Of a stretch of DNA of 33,728 nt, positions 8,066-15,307 are shown in pieces. The position numbers were made by a program, and so were the translations under genes. The notes beneath the pieces were generated by a model. That model ran no database searches. It saw nothing but the letters and a program-made list of their open reading frames with translations, and was not told where the DNA came from. The DNA comes from Gammaproteobacteria bacterium (lineage in GTDB: Bacteria; Pseudomonadota; Gammaproteobacteria; GCA-001735895): NCBI GenBank assembly GCA_018669845.1, contig JABHSO010000022.1:1-33728 (forward strand), written 5' to 3'. How positions within the stretch are numbered: position 1 is the stretch's first letter; every line of letters starts with the position of its first letter.

Positions 8066-8371
8066 ATGATTCCTGCAATGCGCAAGTCTGCGCTCGTTTT
8101 ACTATTTTTCATAACCGGACTCCTGTTAATTTTATTAACGGTTATAGATGCCAGTACCCGGCAGAGTTTAGCGGCGGAATCCATGAATAGTCGTGCTATG
8201 CTGGTGAGCGAATTAGGGCTTTCTGATCTTGCACTTTCTACAGAAGCTCGATATACACGACACCTGACTCTGGCAGACCGGCATTCCGCTTTCCAGGATC
8301 ACCCTACATCTTTTGATCATTTTCCATCCGGCTCAATTTTTCTACCACCTTCACAGCTGACCCATGATTGA
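8066..8371 (+). CDS. small membrane-anchored protein of the ABC-NosL cluster
   Basis: This is a 101-residue protein with one N-terminal hydrophobic segment (ALVLLFFITGLLLILLTVI), which could be a signal anchor or an uncleaved signal peptide. The remainder would be periplasmic. The C-terminal part is rich in His, Asp and aromatic residues (ARYTRHLTLADRHSAFQDHP, then FDHFPSGSIFLPP), which looks conserved rather than random and could bind metal. Its stop overlaps the start of the ABC permease gene by 8 nt, so the two are probably translationally coupled. I do not recognise a named family. Function is inferred only from the operon: accessory subunit of the transporter. Confidence 0.65.
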   Translation: MIPAMRKSALVLLFFITGLLLILLTVIDASTRQSLAAESMNSRAMLVSELGLSDLALSTEARYTRHLTLADRHSAFQDHPTSFDHFPSGSIFLPPSQLTHD

Positions 8372-9494
8372 TTTTTTCCGCAAACAGGCTTACCTGATTG
8401 ATTTCACCCTGTCTTCTCTGTTGCGACGCAAAGGCAAGAATTTCGGCCTTCTGCTGGTCTACACCCTGATCGTATTCATGCTGGCGTCTGTCATGCTGTT
8501 TACCCATTCTTTAAGAAAAGAAGCCGGAATTATCCTGCAACAGTCTCCAGAAATTATTGTTCAACGCCTTGTAGCGGGGCGGCATGCACTTATTCCCTCA
8601 GACTATATTGAGAAAATGGGTCGATTACGCGGTGTGACCAGCAAAAAACCACGGCTATGGGGTTACTTCTACAACCCTGTTGTAAAGGCAAACTATACCG
8701 TTATGGCTCCAGATCATCTGGAACTGAGCACCATGGAAGTCATCATTGGGGCCGGCATTGCACGCACCATTGGTTTAGGTATCGGCGATTACTTTACACT
8801 GCGCGCCCAAAATGACACTTTCTCATTTGAGGTTAAAGACATACTTGATAAGGATTCAGAACTGGTCACTACCGACCTGGTGTTGATTTCACAGAAAGCA
8901 TTTCGCATTATCACTGGAATCCCGGAAGGACAGTTCACCGATATTGTGCTATCGGTACGTAACCCACGTGAAGTGCGCAAAGTGGCTGAAAAACTGGTAC
9001 AAAAACTACCTGATATCCGGCCTGTTTTACGTGAAGAGATTTTACGCACCTATGACAGTATTTTCTCCTGGCGACAGGGAATCGTATTTGTTCTACTAAT
9101 CGGAGCCCTGCTGGCTTTTGTTATTTTTGCCTGGGATAAAGCCTCCGGCCTAAGCGCTGAAGAAAAGCGTGAAATTGGTATCCTAAAAGCTGTTGGCTGG
9201 GAATCCGGTGACATATTGCACATGAAATTCTGGGAGGGCGTGATCATTTCTCTGAGTGCTTTTATATTGGGTTACCTGGCAGCTTATCTACATGTCTTTT
9301 ACAGCTCGGCAGTATTGTTTGAATCGGTATTAAAAGGCTGGGCTACGCTCTATCCGCAATTTCGACTGGTACCTTTTATCGATGGTTTACAGATAGCCAC
9401 ACTCTTTTTCTTCACCATTTTTCCCTATGTGGTGGCAACCATCATTCCAATATGGAAAGCATCGGTCACTGATCCCGATGCCATCATGCGTTAA
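8364..9494 (+). CDS. FtsX/MacB-type ABC transporter permease
   Basis: This 376-residue inner-membrane protein has the FtsX/MacB layout. It has one N-terminal transmembrane segment (LLLVYTLIVFMLASVMLF), a periplasmic domain of about 200 residues, then three C-terminal transmembrane segments near residues 232-254, 290-312 and 337-365. The phrase EEKREIGILKAVGWESGDI between the second and third helices is the typical cytoplasmic coupling loop. Members of this family move substrates from the periplasm or transmit force rather than import nutrients. It starts within the preceding small gene and is followed five bases later by its ATPase. Only one permease is present, so a homodimer is likely. The substrate is unknown; context suggests metal or thiol handling. 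Confidence 0.9.
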   Translation: MIDFFRKQAYLIDFTLSSLLRRKGKNFGLLLVYTLIVFMLASVMLFTHSLRKEAGIILQQSPEIIVQRLVAGRHALIPSDYIEKMGRLRGVTSKKPRLWGYFYNPVVKANYTVMAPDHLELSTMEVIIGAGIARTIGLGIGDYFTLRAQNDTFSFEVKDILDKDSELVTTDLVLISQKAFRIITGIPEGQFTDIVLSVRNPREVRKVAEKLVQKLPDIRPVLREEILRTYDSIFSWRQGIVFVLLIGALLAFVIFAWDKASGLSAEEKREIGILKAVGWESGDILHMKFWEGVIISLSAFILGYLAAYLHVFYSSAVLFESVLKGWATLYPQFRLVPFIDGLQIATLFFFTIFPYVVATIIPIWKASVTDPDAIMR

Positions 9495-9499
9495 TTATC

Positions 9500-10177
9500 A
9501 TGCTCATCTCATTAACCGATATCAACAAAGTTTTTAATCAGGGAAAACACAATGAATACCATGCTATTCGTGATATATCACTGCAAATTGAAGCGGGCAA
9601 AGTCACCTGCCTGAAAGGTTCTAGTGGCTCGGGTAAAACCACTTTGCTCTCCATGATAGGTTGTTTGTCACGACCTACATCTGGACGCATAACACTTAAC
9701 GATGAAATACTCTCTGGCTTGCCTGAACGTTTTCTAACCGATATCAGACGCCATACCTTTGGTTTTGTTTTTCAGAAATTTAATTTAATTCAAGGCTTAA
9801 GTGTGCTGGAAAATGTCATGTTACCGGCATACCCTCTGGGCCTGAATCATAAGGAACTGAAAGCATCAGCCCAGAAATTAATCTCTCATTTCAACCTGGA
9901 TCGAGTGATGAATAATCCTGTTGAATGGTTATCGGGTGGTGAATCTCAACGCGTTGCCATTTGTAGAGCACTCATCAACGAACCACAGATTTTAATCGCA
10001 GATGAGCCAACAGCCAACCTTGACAGCTGGTTGTCACAGGAATTTATGGGCTTAATTGATGAGTTACGCCAATCTGGTAAAACCATTTTGATCACCAGCC
10101 ATGATCCAGCCGTCTTTGATTCCTCTGTAGTAAACAGAGTTATTGAAATGCAAGACGGGCAAATTTTGCAGAGCTAA
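9500..10177 (+). CDS. ABC transporter ATPase (LolD/MacB-type)
   Basis: This 225-residue nucleotide-binding protein has Walker A GSSGSGKTT, Q-loop FVFQKFNLI, ABC signature LSGGESQRVAICRAL, Walker B ILIADEPTANLD and switch His in ITSHD. Size and sequence match the LolD/FtsE/MacB branch that pairs with FtsX-like permeases. It is spaced 5 nt after the permease gene and 2 nt before the polytopic protein gene, so the complex is probably produced from one transcript. All catalytic residues are intact, indicating an active ATPase facing the cytoplasm. Confidence 0.95.
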   Translation: MLISLTDINKVFNQGKHNEYHAIRDISLQIEAGKVTCLKGSSGSGKTTLLSMIGCLSRPTSGRITLNDEILSGLPERFLTDIRRHTFGFVFQKFNLIQGLSVLENVMLPAYPLGLNHKELKASAQKLISHFNLDRVMNNPVEWLSGGESQRVAICRALINEPQILIADEPTANLDSWLSQEFMGLIDELRQSGKTILITSHDPAVFDSSVVNRVIEMQDGQILQS

Positions 10178-10179
10178 TC

Positions 10180-11187
10180 ATGTTTCTTAGCCCCGCCATT
10201 CTTGCATTAATCATGGTTTCAGCTGTCATCAGTCTGATGCTAGTACTAGCCGGTGGGTTTTCAATTCAGCTATTACGTCTTTGGGATATTAACAGTGGCA
10301 GCGAACTACAGCTAAATCTCGAAAGGCGCACCTATTTAATATCCACACTGCTGGCCTGGGCATTCGCTTCTGAACTGGTTTCATTAATGCTGTTTATTTA
10401 CAACGCAGAATCGATGTCGGGGCAGTTTGTAGGAGCCATGTGTGCTACCGGCGTATTAAATGTTAACGAATGGGGCTGGCCTACCCTGTTCCTGAAAATT
10501 GCCATCTTCTTTAGCGGCACCATCTGGCTCGCATTAAACTATCTGGACAATAAAGGCTTCGACTATCCACTGGTCAGGATTAAGTACTTCCTATTACTGC
10601 TAATTATCCCCATGGTCTTTACAGAGTTTTATACTCAAACCCGATACTTCCTGGAAATGGATCCGGATGTCATCACATCCTGCTGTGGTTCTCTTTTTTC
10701 TGTTGAAGCAAAAGGAGTAGCTGCAGAAGTATCCAGTCTGTCACCCAGAGATGCACTTATTGCAATGTATGGCACGGGTCTTTTGACCATCTTAACAGGT
10801 ACCTGGTACCTGTTTAAAAAAACAGCAGGACTGTTATTTTCACTTTCTGGTATTGCAGCTTTCATCGCAGCTCTGATGTCAATCATCTCCTATATTTCAC
10901 TCTACATTTACGAGCACCCGCATCATCACTGTCCTTTTTGCATTTTAAAATCCGGGCATGATTACGCTGGGTACTCACTTTATATCCCATTATTCTTAGC
11001 GACTGCACTGGCACTGGCTGCAGGTTCAATATCACTGTGGAGAAAAATTCCAAGCCTTAATGATTCCGTTGAAATATATGCACCTAAACTGGTTTATGCG
11101 GCCCTCATCTTTTTCAATCTCTTTTACGCATTAGCCACCTGGTGGGTCTGGCAGTCAAACCTGACTATGGAATCGATATGGCAATAA
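10180..11187 (+). CDS. polytopic membrane protein with cysteine pairs
   Basis: This 335-residue inner-membrane protein has about eight predicted hydrophobic segments (near 5-32, 50-71, 105-122, 130-150, 190-208, 213-243, 263-285 and 300-322). It carries Cys88 (AMCATG), a vicinal pair Cys168-Cys169 (TSCCGS), and a His-rich HPHHHCPFC motif with Cys251 and Cys254, set between hydrophobic segments. A CxxC beside a His cluster suggests thiol-disulfide transfer (compare DsbD or VKOR in principle) or copper/haem binding. I do not recognise a named family. It lies between the ABC ATPase gene and the TlpA-like gene, so passing reducing equivalents or metal to periplasmic partners is a reasonable inference, unproven. 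Confidence 0.8.
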   Translation: MFLSPAILALIMVSAVISLMLVLAGGFSIQLLRLWDINSGSELQLNLERRTYLISTLLAWAFASELVSLMLFIYNAESMSGQFVGAMCATGVLNVNEWGWPTLFLKIAIFFSGTIWLALNYLDNKGFDYPLVRIKYFLLLLIIPMVFTEFYTQTRYFLEMDPDVITSCCGSLFSVEAKGVAAEVSSLSPRDALIAMYGTGLLTILTGTWYLFKKTAGLLFSLSGIAAFIAALMSIISYISLYIYEHPHHHCPFCILKSGHDYAGYSLYIPLFLATALALAAGSISLWRKIPSLNDSVEIYAPKLVYAALIFFNLFYALATWWVWQSNLTMESIWQ

Positions 11188-11696
11188 ATTTTCATAGTCG
11201 AAGAGTTCTGTTGCCTGGTTTTTTCATATTGATGGCTGTATCAGTTCTGGTCGGTTGCAGTACCGATATTCCTGCACTTGCCAAAAACAAAGCAACGCCC
11301 GAATTCAACTTAAAAAACCTGCAAGGTCAAACTATAGAGTTCCCAAAACAGTTTGATAACCAGGTAGTCATCATCAGTTTCTGGGCTGACTGGTGTCCCA
11401 GCTGTTACCGGGAAATGAGTGATTTAGAAAATATTTTTCAACAATATAAAAATCAGGGGCTCAGCATATTAGCCATAAACATCGAACAGGATAGAAAGAC
11501 CGCCATCGCCTTTATGGGTAATCTTAAACTTTCTTATGAAACACTGTTCGACAGTAATGGGGACACAGCTAGAAATTATTCCGTTTCAGCATTGCCAGCA
11601 GCATTCATTATTAATAAAGACGGAACTTTACATACTCGGGTGTTAGGTGAGACACCCCCCGAAGTTTTTCAAAAAATTCTGGGGAAATTACTATGA
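11178..11696 (+). CDS. TlpA/ResA-like thioredoxin lipoprotein
   Basis: The ATG at 11178 gives 172 residues and overlaps the stop of the preceding gene by 10 nt, with GGA six bases upstream; a GTG at 11142 is a less likely start. The N-terminus is a lipoprotein signal ending in the lipobox LVGC (Cys27). The rest is an AhpC/TSA-thioredoxin fold with active site WADWCPSC (Cys73/Cys76) and cis-Pro motif SALPAAF. Such proteins are membrane-anchored periplasmic thiol reductases in cytochrome c or copper-centre maturation. Here the likely clients are the CxxC motifs of the two NosL-like proteins that follow, with electrons possibly from the polytopic protein upstream. Those links are inferred from gene order. 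Confidence 0.9.
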   Translation: MAINFHSRRVLLPGFFILMAVSVLVGCSTDIPALAKNKATPEFNLKNLQGQTIEFPKQFDNQVVIISFWADWCPSCYREMSDLENIFQQYKNQGLSILAINIEQDRKTAIAFMGNLKLSYETLFDSNGDTARNYSVSALPAAFIINKDGTLHTRVLGETPPEVFQKILGKLL

Positions 11697-11811
11697 GCCC
11701 GTTTATTAATTTATGGCCAACCAGCTACTCTCTAATCCAATTTTCAACGGGGAATCATTCAATAAATTCCCTATCTATAATTTACCAACCTTGATAAAGG
11801 AGAAATCTCTT

Positions 11812-12498
11812 ATGAGTAAAGACCAAAGCATTAACCGTAGAACAATGATGAAAGCCCTGGCAGCTGTAGGCCTTGGTGGATTCACCGGAGCATCGATGGC
11901 TTCCAGCATCGGCGCAATGATCCCGGGTAAAGGATGGGTTAAATCATCCGGTCAAAAGTGTGAGGGTGATAGTACACCTTTGCAGTTTATTCCAAAAACT
12001 GCCCCGGATGATAATCCGTTAGAAAATGAACTCAGCAAATACCCAAAATGCCCATATTGCGGTATGAGCCGTACTAAATGGCACCACAGTCGTCATCTGG
12101 TTCAATACGATGATGGGCTTGTCGACGGTACCTGTTCAATTCACTGCCTGTCCATCAGCCTGTCTTTGAATATTGACCGTGGACCTAAAGCAATCTATGC
12201 GGCAGATTTTGGATCAAATGCTAAGATCAAGCCATTGATTAAAGTCGATACAGCCAGCTATCTGATTGGTTCAAAACTAAAAGGAACCATGAGCAAGCAA
12301 AGCAGAATGGCATTCTCAAATTTTGACCTGGCCAAAGCTGAACAGGCCAAAAGTGGTGGAGAGATGGGTGACTTTGATGACGCCCTGAGAGAAGCCTATC
12401 TTGGCATGGCAAGCAATACCACGATGATCAGAAAACGTCGTGCCGAGCGCCGTAAAAAGATGATGAAAATGAAGATGAAGATGAAAAATAAAGGGTAA
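11812..12498 (+). CDS. Tat-exported NosL-like protein with Met/Lys-rich tail
   Basis: I start at 11812 because AAAGGAG lies just upstream; the frame is open further 5' but that extension has no export signal. The 228-residue product begins with a twin-arginine signal (INRRTMMKALAAVGLGG, Arg9-Arg10). It carries the NosL-type motif CPYCGM (80-85), a second cysteine pair, Cys108 and Cys112 (DGTCSIHC), and several nearby His residues, so it has four candidate Cu(I) thiolates. NosL itself delivers copper for nitrous oxide reductase. Tat export would fit cytoplasmic folding or cofactor loading. The C-terminus ends in a Lys/Met alternating run (KKMMKMKMKMKNKG), which is unusual and could be a Met-type copper ligand or repeat expansion. 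Confidence 0.8.
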   Translation: MSKDQSINRRTMMKALAAVGLGGFTGASMASSIGAMIPGKGWVKSSGQKCEGDSTPLQFIPKTAPDDNPLENELSKYPKCPYCGMSRTKWHHSRHLVQYDDGLVDGTCSIHCLSISLSLNIDRGPKAIYAADFGSNAKIKPLIKVDTASYLIGSKLKGTMSKQSRMAFSNFDLAKAEQAKSGGEMGDFDDALREAYLGMASNTTMIRKRRAERRKKMMKMKMKMKNKG

Positions 12499-12500
12499 AA

Positions 12501-12555
12501 GTTAGCAGTTAGCAGTTAGCAGTTAGCAGTTGGCAGTTGGCAGTTGGCAGTTGGC
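12501..12555. repeat. heptanucleotide tandem repeat
   Basis: Almost eight head-to-tail heptamers start two bases after the Tat-NosL-like stop codon: four GTTAGCA units followed by three GTTGGCA units and a partial one. The A-to-G change in all later units suggests two rounds of local duplication. Slippage could alter the spacing to the next gene. No coding frame crosses it. Confidence 0.95.
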
Positions 12556-12615
12556 GCAGTAGAGTAAATTACTTTTTCTGTGTCAACTGCCCTTAAATTT
12601 TAAACCGGAAAAAAC

Positions 12616-13116
12616 ATGTTAAAACGTATCAAAATAGTTCAGCTGGTTATTACACTTAGCTTTATATTCTCCCTACCTGCACATTCAGAAGTGGTGGATC
12701 TTACAAAGCCAGGCGTTAAAGATACCTGTCCTGTTTGCGGTATGTTTGTAGCTAAATACCCCGAGTGGGTTGCAACCGTAGTTTACAAAAGCAAACACGC
12801 CCACCACTTTGATGGCGCTAAAGACCTTTTTAAATATCTTCAGGATTTACCTAAATGGGCACCCGGGCATGAGCTAAAAAATATTGTTTCAATAGGTGTA
12901 ACCGAGTACTACAGTTTAAGTTTGATTGACGCCCGAAAAGCTTATTATGTTATTGGTTCAGACGTTTTAGGCCCCATGGGTCATGAGTTAATTCCATTAG
13001 AAACAATGGAAGATGCTAAAGAATTCATGGCAGACCATAAAGGAACGAAAATTCTTCAGTTTGATCAGGTAGACACTCAACTTCCCGTAAAACTGGATAA
13101 TGGAATATTTGAGTAG
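12616..13116 (+). CDS. nosL: NosL family copper-binding protein
   Basis: This 166-residue protein has a Sec signal peptide (hydrophobic 7-20, cleavage near AHS-E). Unlike classical NosL it lacks a lipobox cysteine, so it is probably soluble in the periplasm. The hallmark CPVCGM (38-43) is followed by a NosL/MerB-fold core including HHFDGAKDLFKYL and the family phrase LGPMGHEL near residue 118. NosL binds Cu(I) and supplies nitrous oxide reductase, but no nosZ or nosDFY is in this window, so the client may be another copper enzyme. It is the last gene of the cluster, separated from the Tat-NosL-like gene by 117 bp containing the heptamer repeat. The symbol is by family, not by proven role. Confidence 0.85.
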   Translation: MLKRIKIVQLVITLSFIFSLPAHSEVVDLTKPGVKDTCPVCGMFVAKYPEWVATVVYKSKHAHHFDGAKDLFKYLQDLPKWAPGHELKNIVSIGVTEYYSLSLIDARKAYYVIGSDVLGPMGHELIPLETMEDAKEFMADHKGTKILQFDQVDTQLPVKLDNGIFE

Positions 13117-13148
13117 ATTTATTCAAATAATATGGATAGAAATAGCGA

Positions 13149-14027
13149 CTAGAAAAATGGCTCGTCATCTATTTCCAGATCAATCATACCAAGTGACTCC
13201 ATAACATCTAACCACTGTTCATCGGCCAGTCGACAGGCAATATCAATCTGCTCCAGTGTGCAGCCCGTTTGCTGCCAGTTAGCAATTGTAATAATGGTTT
13301 TTTGCATTTCATCTTCATCTTCCAATAAGTCGAGTTTACTTAGATTATTGGCTAAATAAACCATACTGGTATCAACAGCAAAAGGCCCGACATGATCAAT
13401 TTCATGATGTTTCACGACGCACTGGGTGATAAGACTGGGAATACCCCATTTTCTCATCAATGCTTCTCCAACATCAATATGTGTCACACCTAGTTTTTCC
13501 TCTTCAGCCTGGATAATATTTAGACCATTAATTTCGACTAGCTCATCTATTTCTGGCAATAAATCGGGGACTTCTTTAGCTAGAACCAGACGACCAATAT
13601 CGTGTAAAAGCCCGGCTGTGAAAAATGCCTCATGATCTATAATTTGTGCATTTTGCATGGCGAGGTGCCTTGCAATAATTGCTGTTTTAATACTGTGCTG
13701 CCAGAAATCCCTCATGGAGAAATTAACACTATTAATCTCAGTAAAAACACCCGATAGCACAGACCCCATTAATATTTGTTTTATTTGCTGACGACCCAGC
13801 AACGAAATAGCCTGTGAGATTGAAAATATTTCATTGGGTAAACCATAGTAGGCACTATTGATCATTTTCAGCACTCTACCTGTCAGAGAAGGGTCTGTCT
13901 GGACTGCCTCTCCAATTTGCTGAGCATCAGAATTTTCAGTTTCTAGAAGCTCAGATACCCTGACATAAATTTCAGGCAGTGACGGGAGTTCATTTGAGTG
14001 TTCTAACAGGGTTTCAAGTTTATGCAT
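13149..14027 (-). CDS. HDOD domain signalling protein
   Basis: This 292-residue cytosolic protein consists mostly of one HDOD domain (about residues 10-205). It has LPSLPEIYVRVSELL at the start, the internal phrase VLKMINSAYYGLP, and an HD-like GLLHDIGRLVLAKE. A C-terminal helical region ends in an acidic tail. HDOD proteins act in c-di-GMP, motility and stress signalling, usually as non-enzymatic scaffolds; the HD pair is retained here, unlike in the kinase fusion at 1422. I start at the ATG (14027); an in-frame TTG adds nine residues. It converges with the nosL-like gene with only 32 bp between stops, and I see no clear terminator there. Confidence 0.85.
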   Translation of the reverse strand: MHKLETLLEHSNELPSLPEIYVRVSELLETENSDAQQIGEAVQTDPSLTGRVLKMINSAYYGLPNEIFSISQAISLLGRQQIKQILMGSVLSGVFTEINSVNFSMRDFWQHSIKTAIIARHLAMQNAQIIDHEAFFTAGLLHDIGRLVLAKEVPDLLPEIDELVEINGLNIIQAEEEKLGVTHIDVGEALMRKWGIPSLITQCVVKHHEIDHVGPFAVDTSMVYLANNLSKLDLLEDEDEMQKTIITIANWQQTGCTLEQIDIACRLADEQWLDVMESLGMIDLEIDDEPFF

Positions 14028-14142
14028 TTGATAAATGACTTGATTAAGAAACAATGATTATAGCAGTGGTTTGCCCGATGTTCTGCTTCATGTAAATAGT
14101 TTTAAATTTTTCACCTGAGAAGTATACCAATGCTTAGTATTT

Positions 14143-14208
14143 GTAGGGTGCGCCGTGCGCACCATTTTTATTGTACTGGAATTTAATGGTGCGCACGGCA
14201 CACCCTAC
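14143..14208. repeat. REP-like inverted repeat, copy 3
   Basis: Arms of 23 bp (14143-14165 and 14186-14208) pair with a single mismatch; the loop is 20 nt and similar to that of the copy at 5988. It lies in a gap of about 450 bp (14028-14479) between the HDOD gene and the LolA-like gene, in which I see no other gene. The remaining DNA is AT-rich and must hold both promoters. Confidence 0.9.
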
Positions 14209-14479
14209 AAGTGTCATATGACCAATAAAAGAGCGAAATTACAGGGAGCGTAATACGCAGGAATTCAGAGCATATAAAATCAAAGACTTTCGTCATGTGC
14301 TATAAGTATATTACGATAACGAAAATAATATAAAACTCTACAGAGTTGATACACCTCTTTTTATCATGGAGCAATCAATCCAACAGGTTTTAGCCAAATA
14401 TAATAAGCCATTGTTTGCGTTTTCAAACTATCAACAAAACAACTGGTTACAACTTATTTTAATGTTTAGGGAAATAGCA

Positions 14480-15286
14480 ATGCGCTTTAAAAAAGTATTT
14501 CTGGGATTTTTTATACTCGGGCTGGCAGCCACAAGTCCATTAGCTCAAGCTAAAGATGTAGCCAGCAGAAGTATCGATGATATTCGCGCCTGTATGCGCG
14601 TCAATGTATACGATAGAGGTTCACTTCGCGATTTTCAGATAAAGGCAGTGGACCAGGAAGGCAAATCCAACACAGTAAAGGTCAAGGTTTTCTGGAAACC
14701 GGCCAAAAGCAGCAAGGACGTTCGCATCACTCTTCAGGTAATCAAGCCTGAAACTCTCGCAGGTACCGCATACCTTCTCACCAGAAGTAAAGATGAGGAA
14801 CAGCTATACCTTTACCTTTCTGCTATCAGACGCGTTAAGTCAGTGATTGGCAGTGAGATGACTCAGAAACTCTTTGGCAGTGATTTTACCTTTGCAGATA
14901 TTAAACAGGTGCAGGGGCTGATACTGGATGGCAATGTGCAACGTGTAGCCGACCAACAGATTTCCGGGCGACCTGTTTATGTCCTGGAAACACAAACAGA
15001 CAAGGAACAGACTGGGTACCGTATGGTGCGAAGTTATGTTGACCATGAAAGCTGCGTACTGTTCAAATCAGAATTATTTTCTGAAGGCGAAACGCCTCAC
15101 AAAACCATGGAAGCCGATGTATCCACCCTGCTGGAAGTCGATCCCTGGTGGCTCATCCTGTCTTATCGTATGACCGATCATCTCACAGGAACACATACCG
15201 ATCTTGCATTAAGCGAGTTCTACATTCATGAACGCTTACCAGAATCACTGTTTACACCTGATGGATTTTATAAAAACCGGGAATAG
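14480..15286 (+). CDS. LolA-like outer membrane lipoprotein-sorting protein
   Basis: The ATG at 14480 gives 268 residues and has AGGGA eight bases upstream; the frame extends 38 codons further 5', but that would put the signal peptide inside the protein. The N-terminus is a Sec signal peptide (VFLGFFILGLAATS, cleavage after AQA). The mature part resembles the LolA-like family (half-barrel, beta-rich) with phrases such as ITLQVIKPETLAGTAYLL, LYLSAIRRVKSV and EVDPWWLIL. Such proteins are periplasmic carriers of lipid or lipoprotein and are often encoded next to an RND-type exporter, as here, where the exporter gene begins 21 nt downstream. It probably shuttles a hydrophobic substrate from that exporter to the outer membrane. 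Confidence 0.85.
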   Translation: MRFKKVFLGFFILGLAATSPLAQAKDVASRSIDDIRACMRVNVYDRGSLRDFQIKAVDQEGKSNTVKVKVFWKPAKSSKDVRITLQVIKPETLAGTAYLLTRSKDEEQLYLYLSAIRRVKSVIGSEMTQKLFGSDFTFADIKQVQGLILDGNVQRVADQQISGRPVYVLETQTDKEQTGYRMVRSYVDHESCVLFKSELFSEGETPHKTMEADVSTLLEVDPWWLILSYRMTDHLTGTHTDLALSEFYIHERLPESLFTPDGFYKNRE

Positions 15287-15307
15287 GGTTGTAACCGGCC
15301 AGTCGCT

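Noticed and set aside
12501..12555. CRISPR-like repeat
   Set aside because: The units are 7 bp and directly adjacent with no spacers, so it is a simple tandem repeat.
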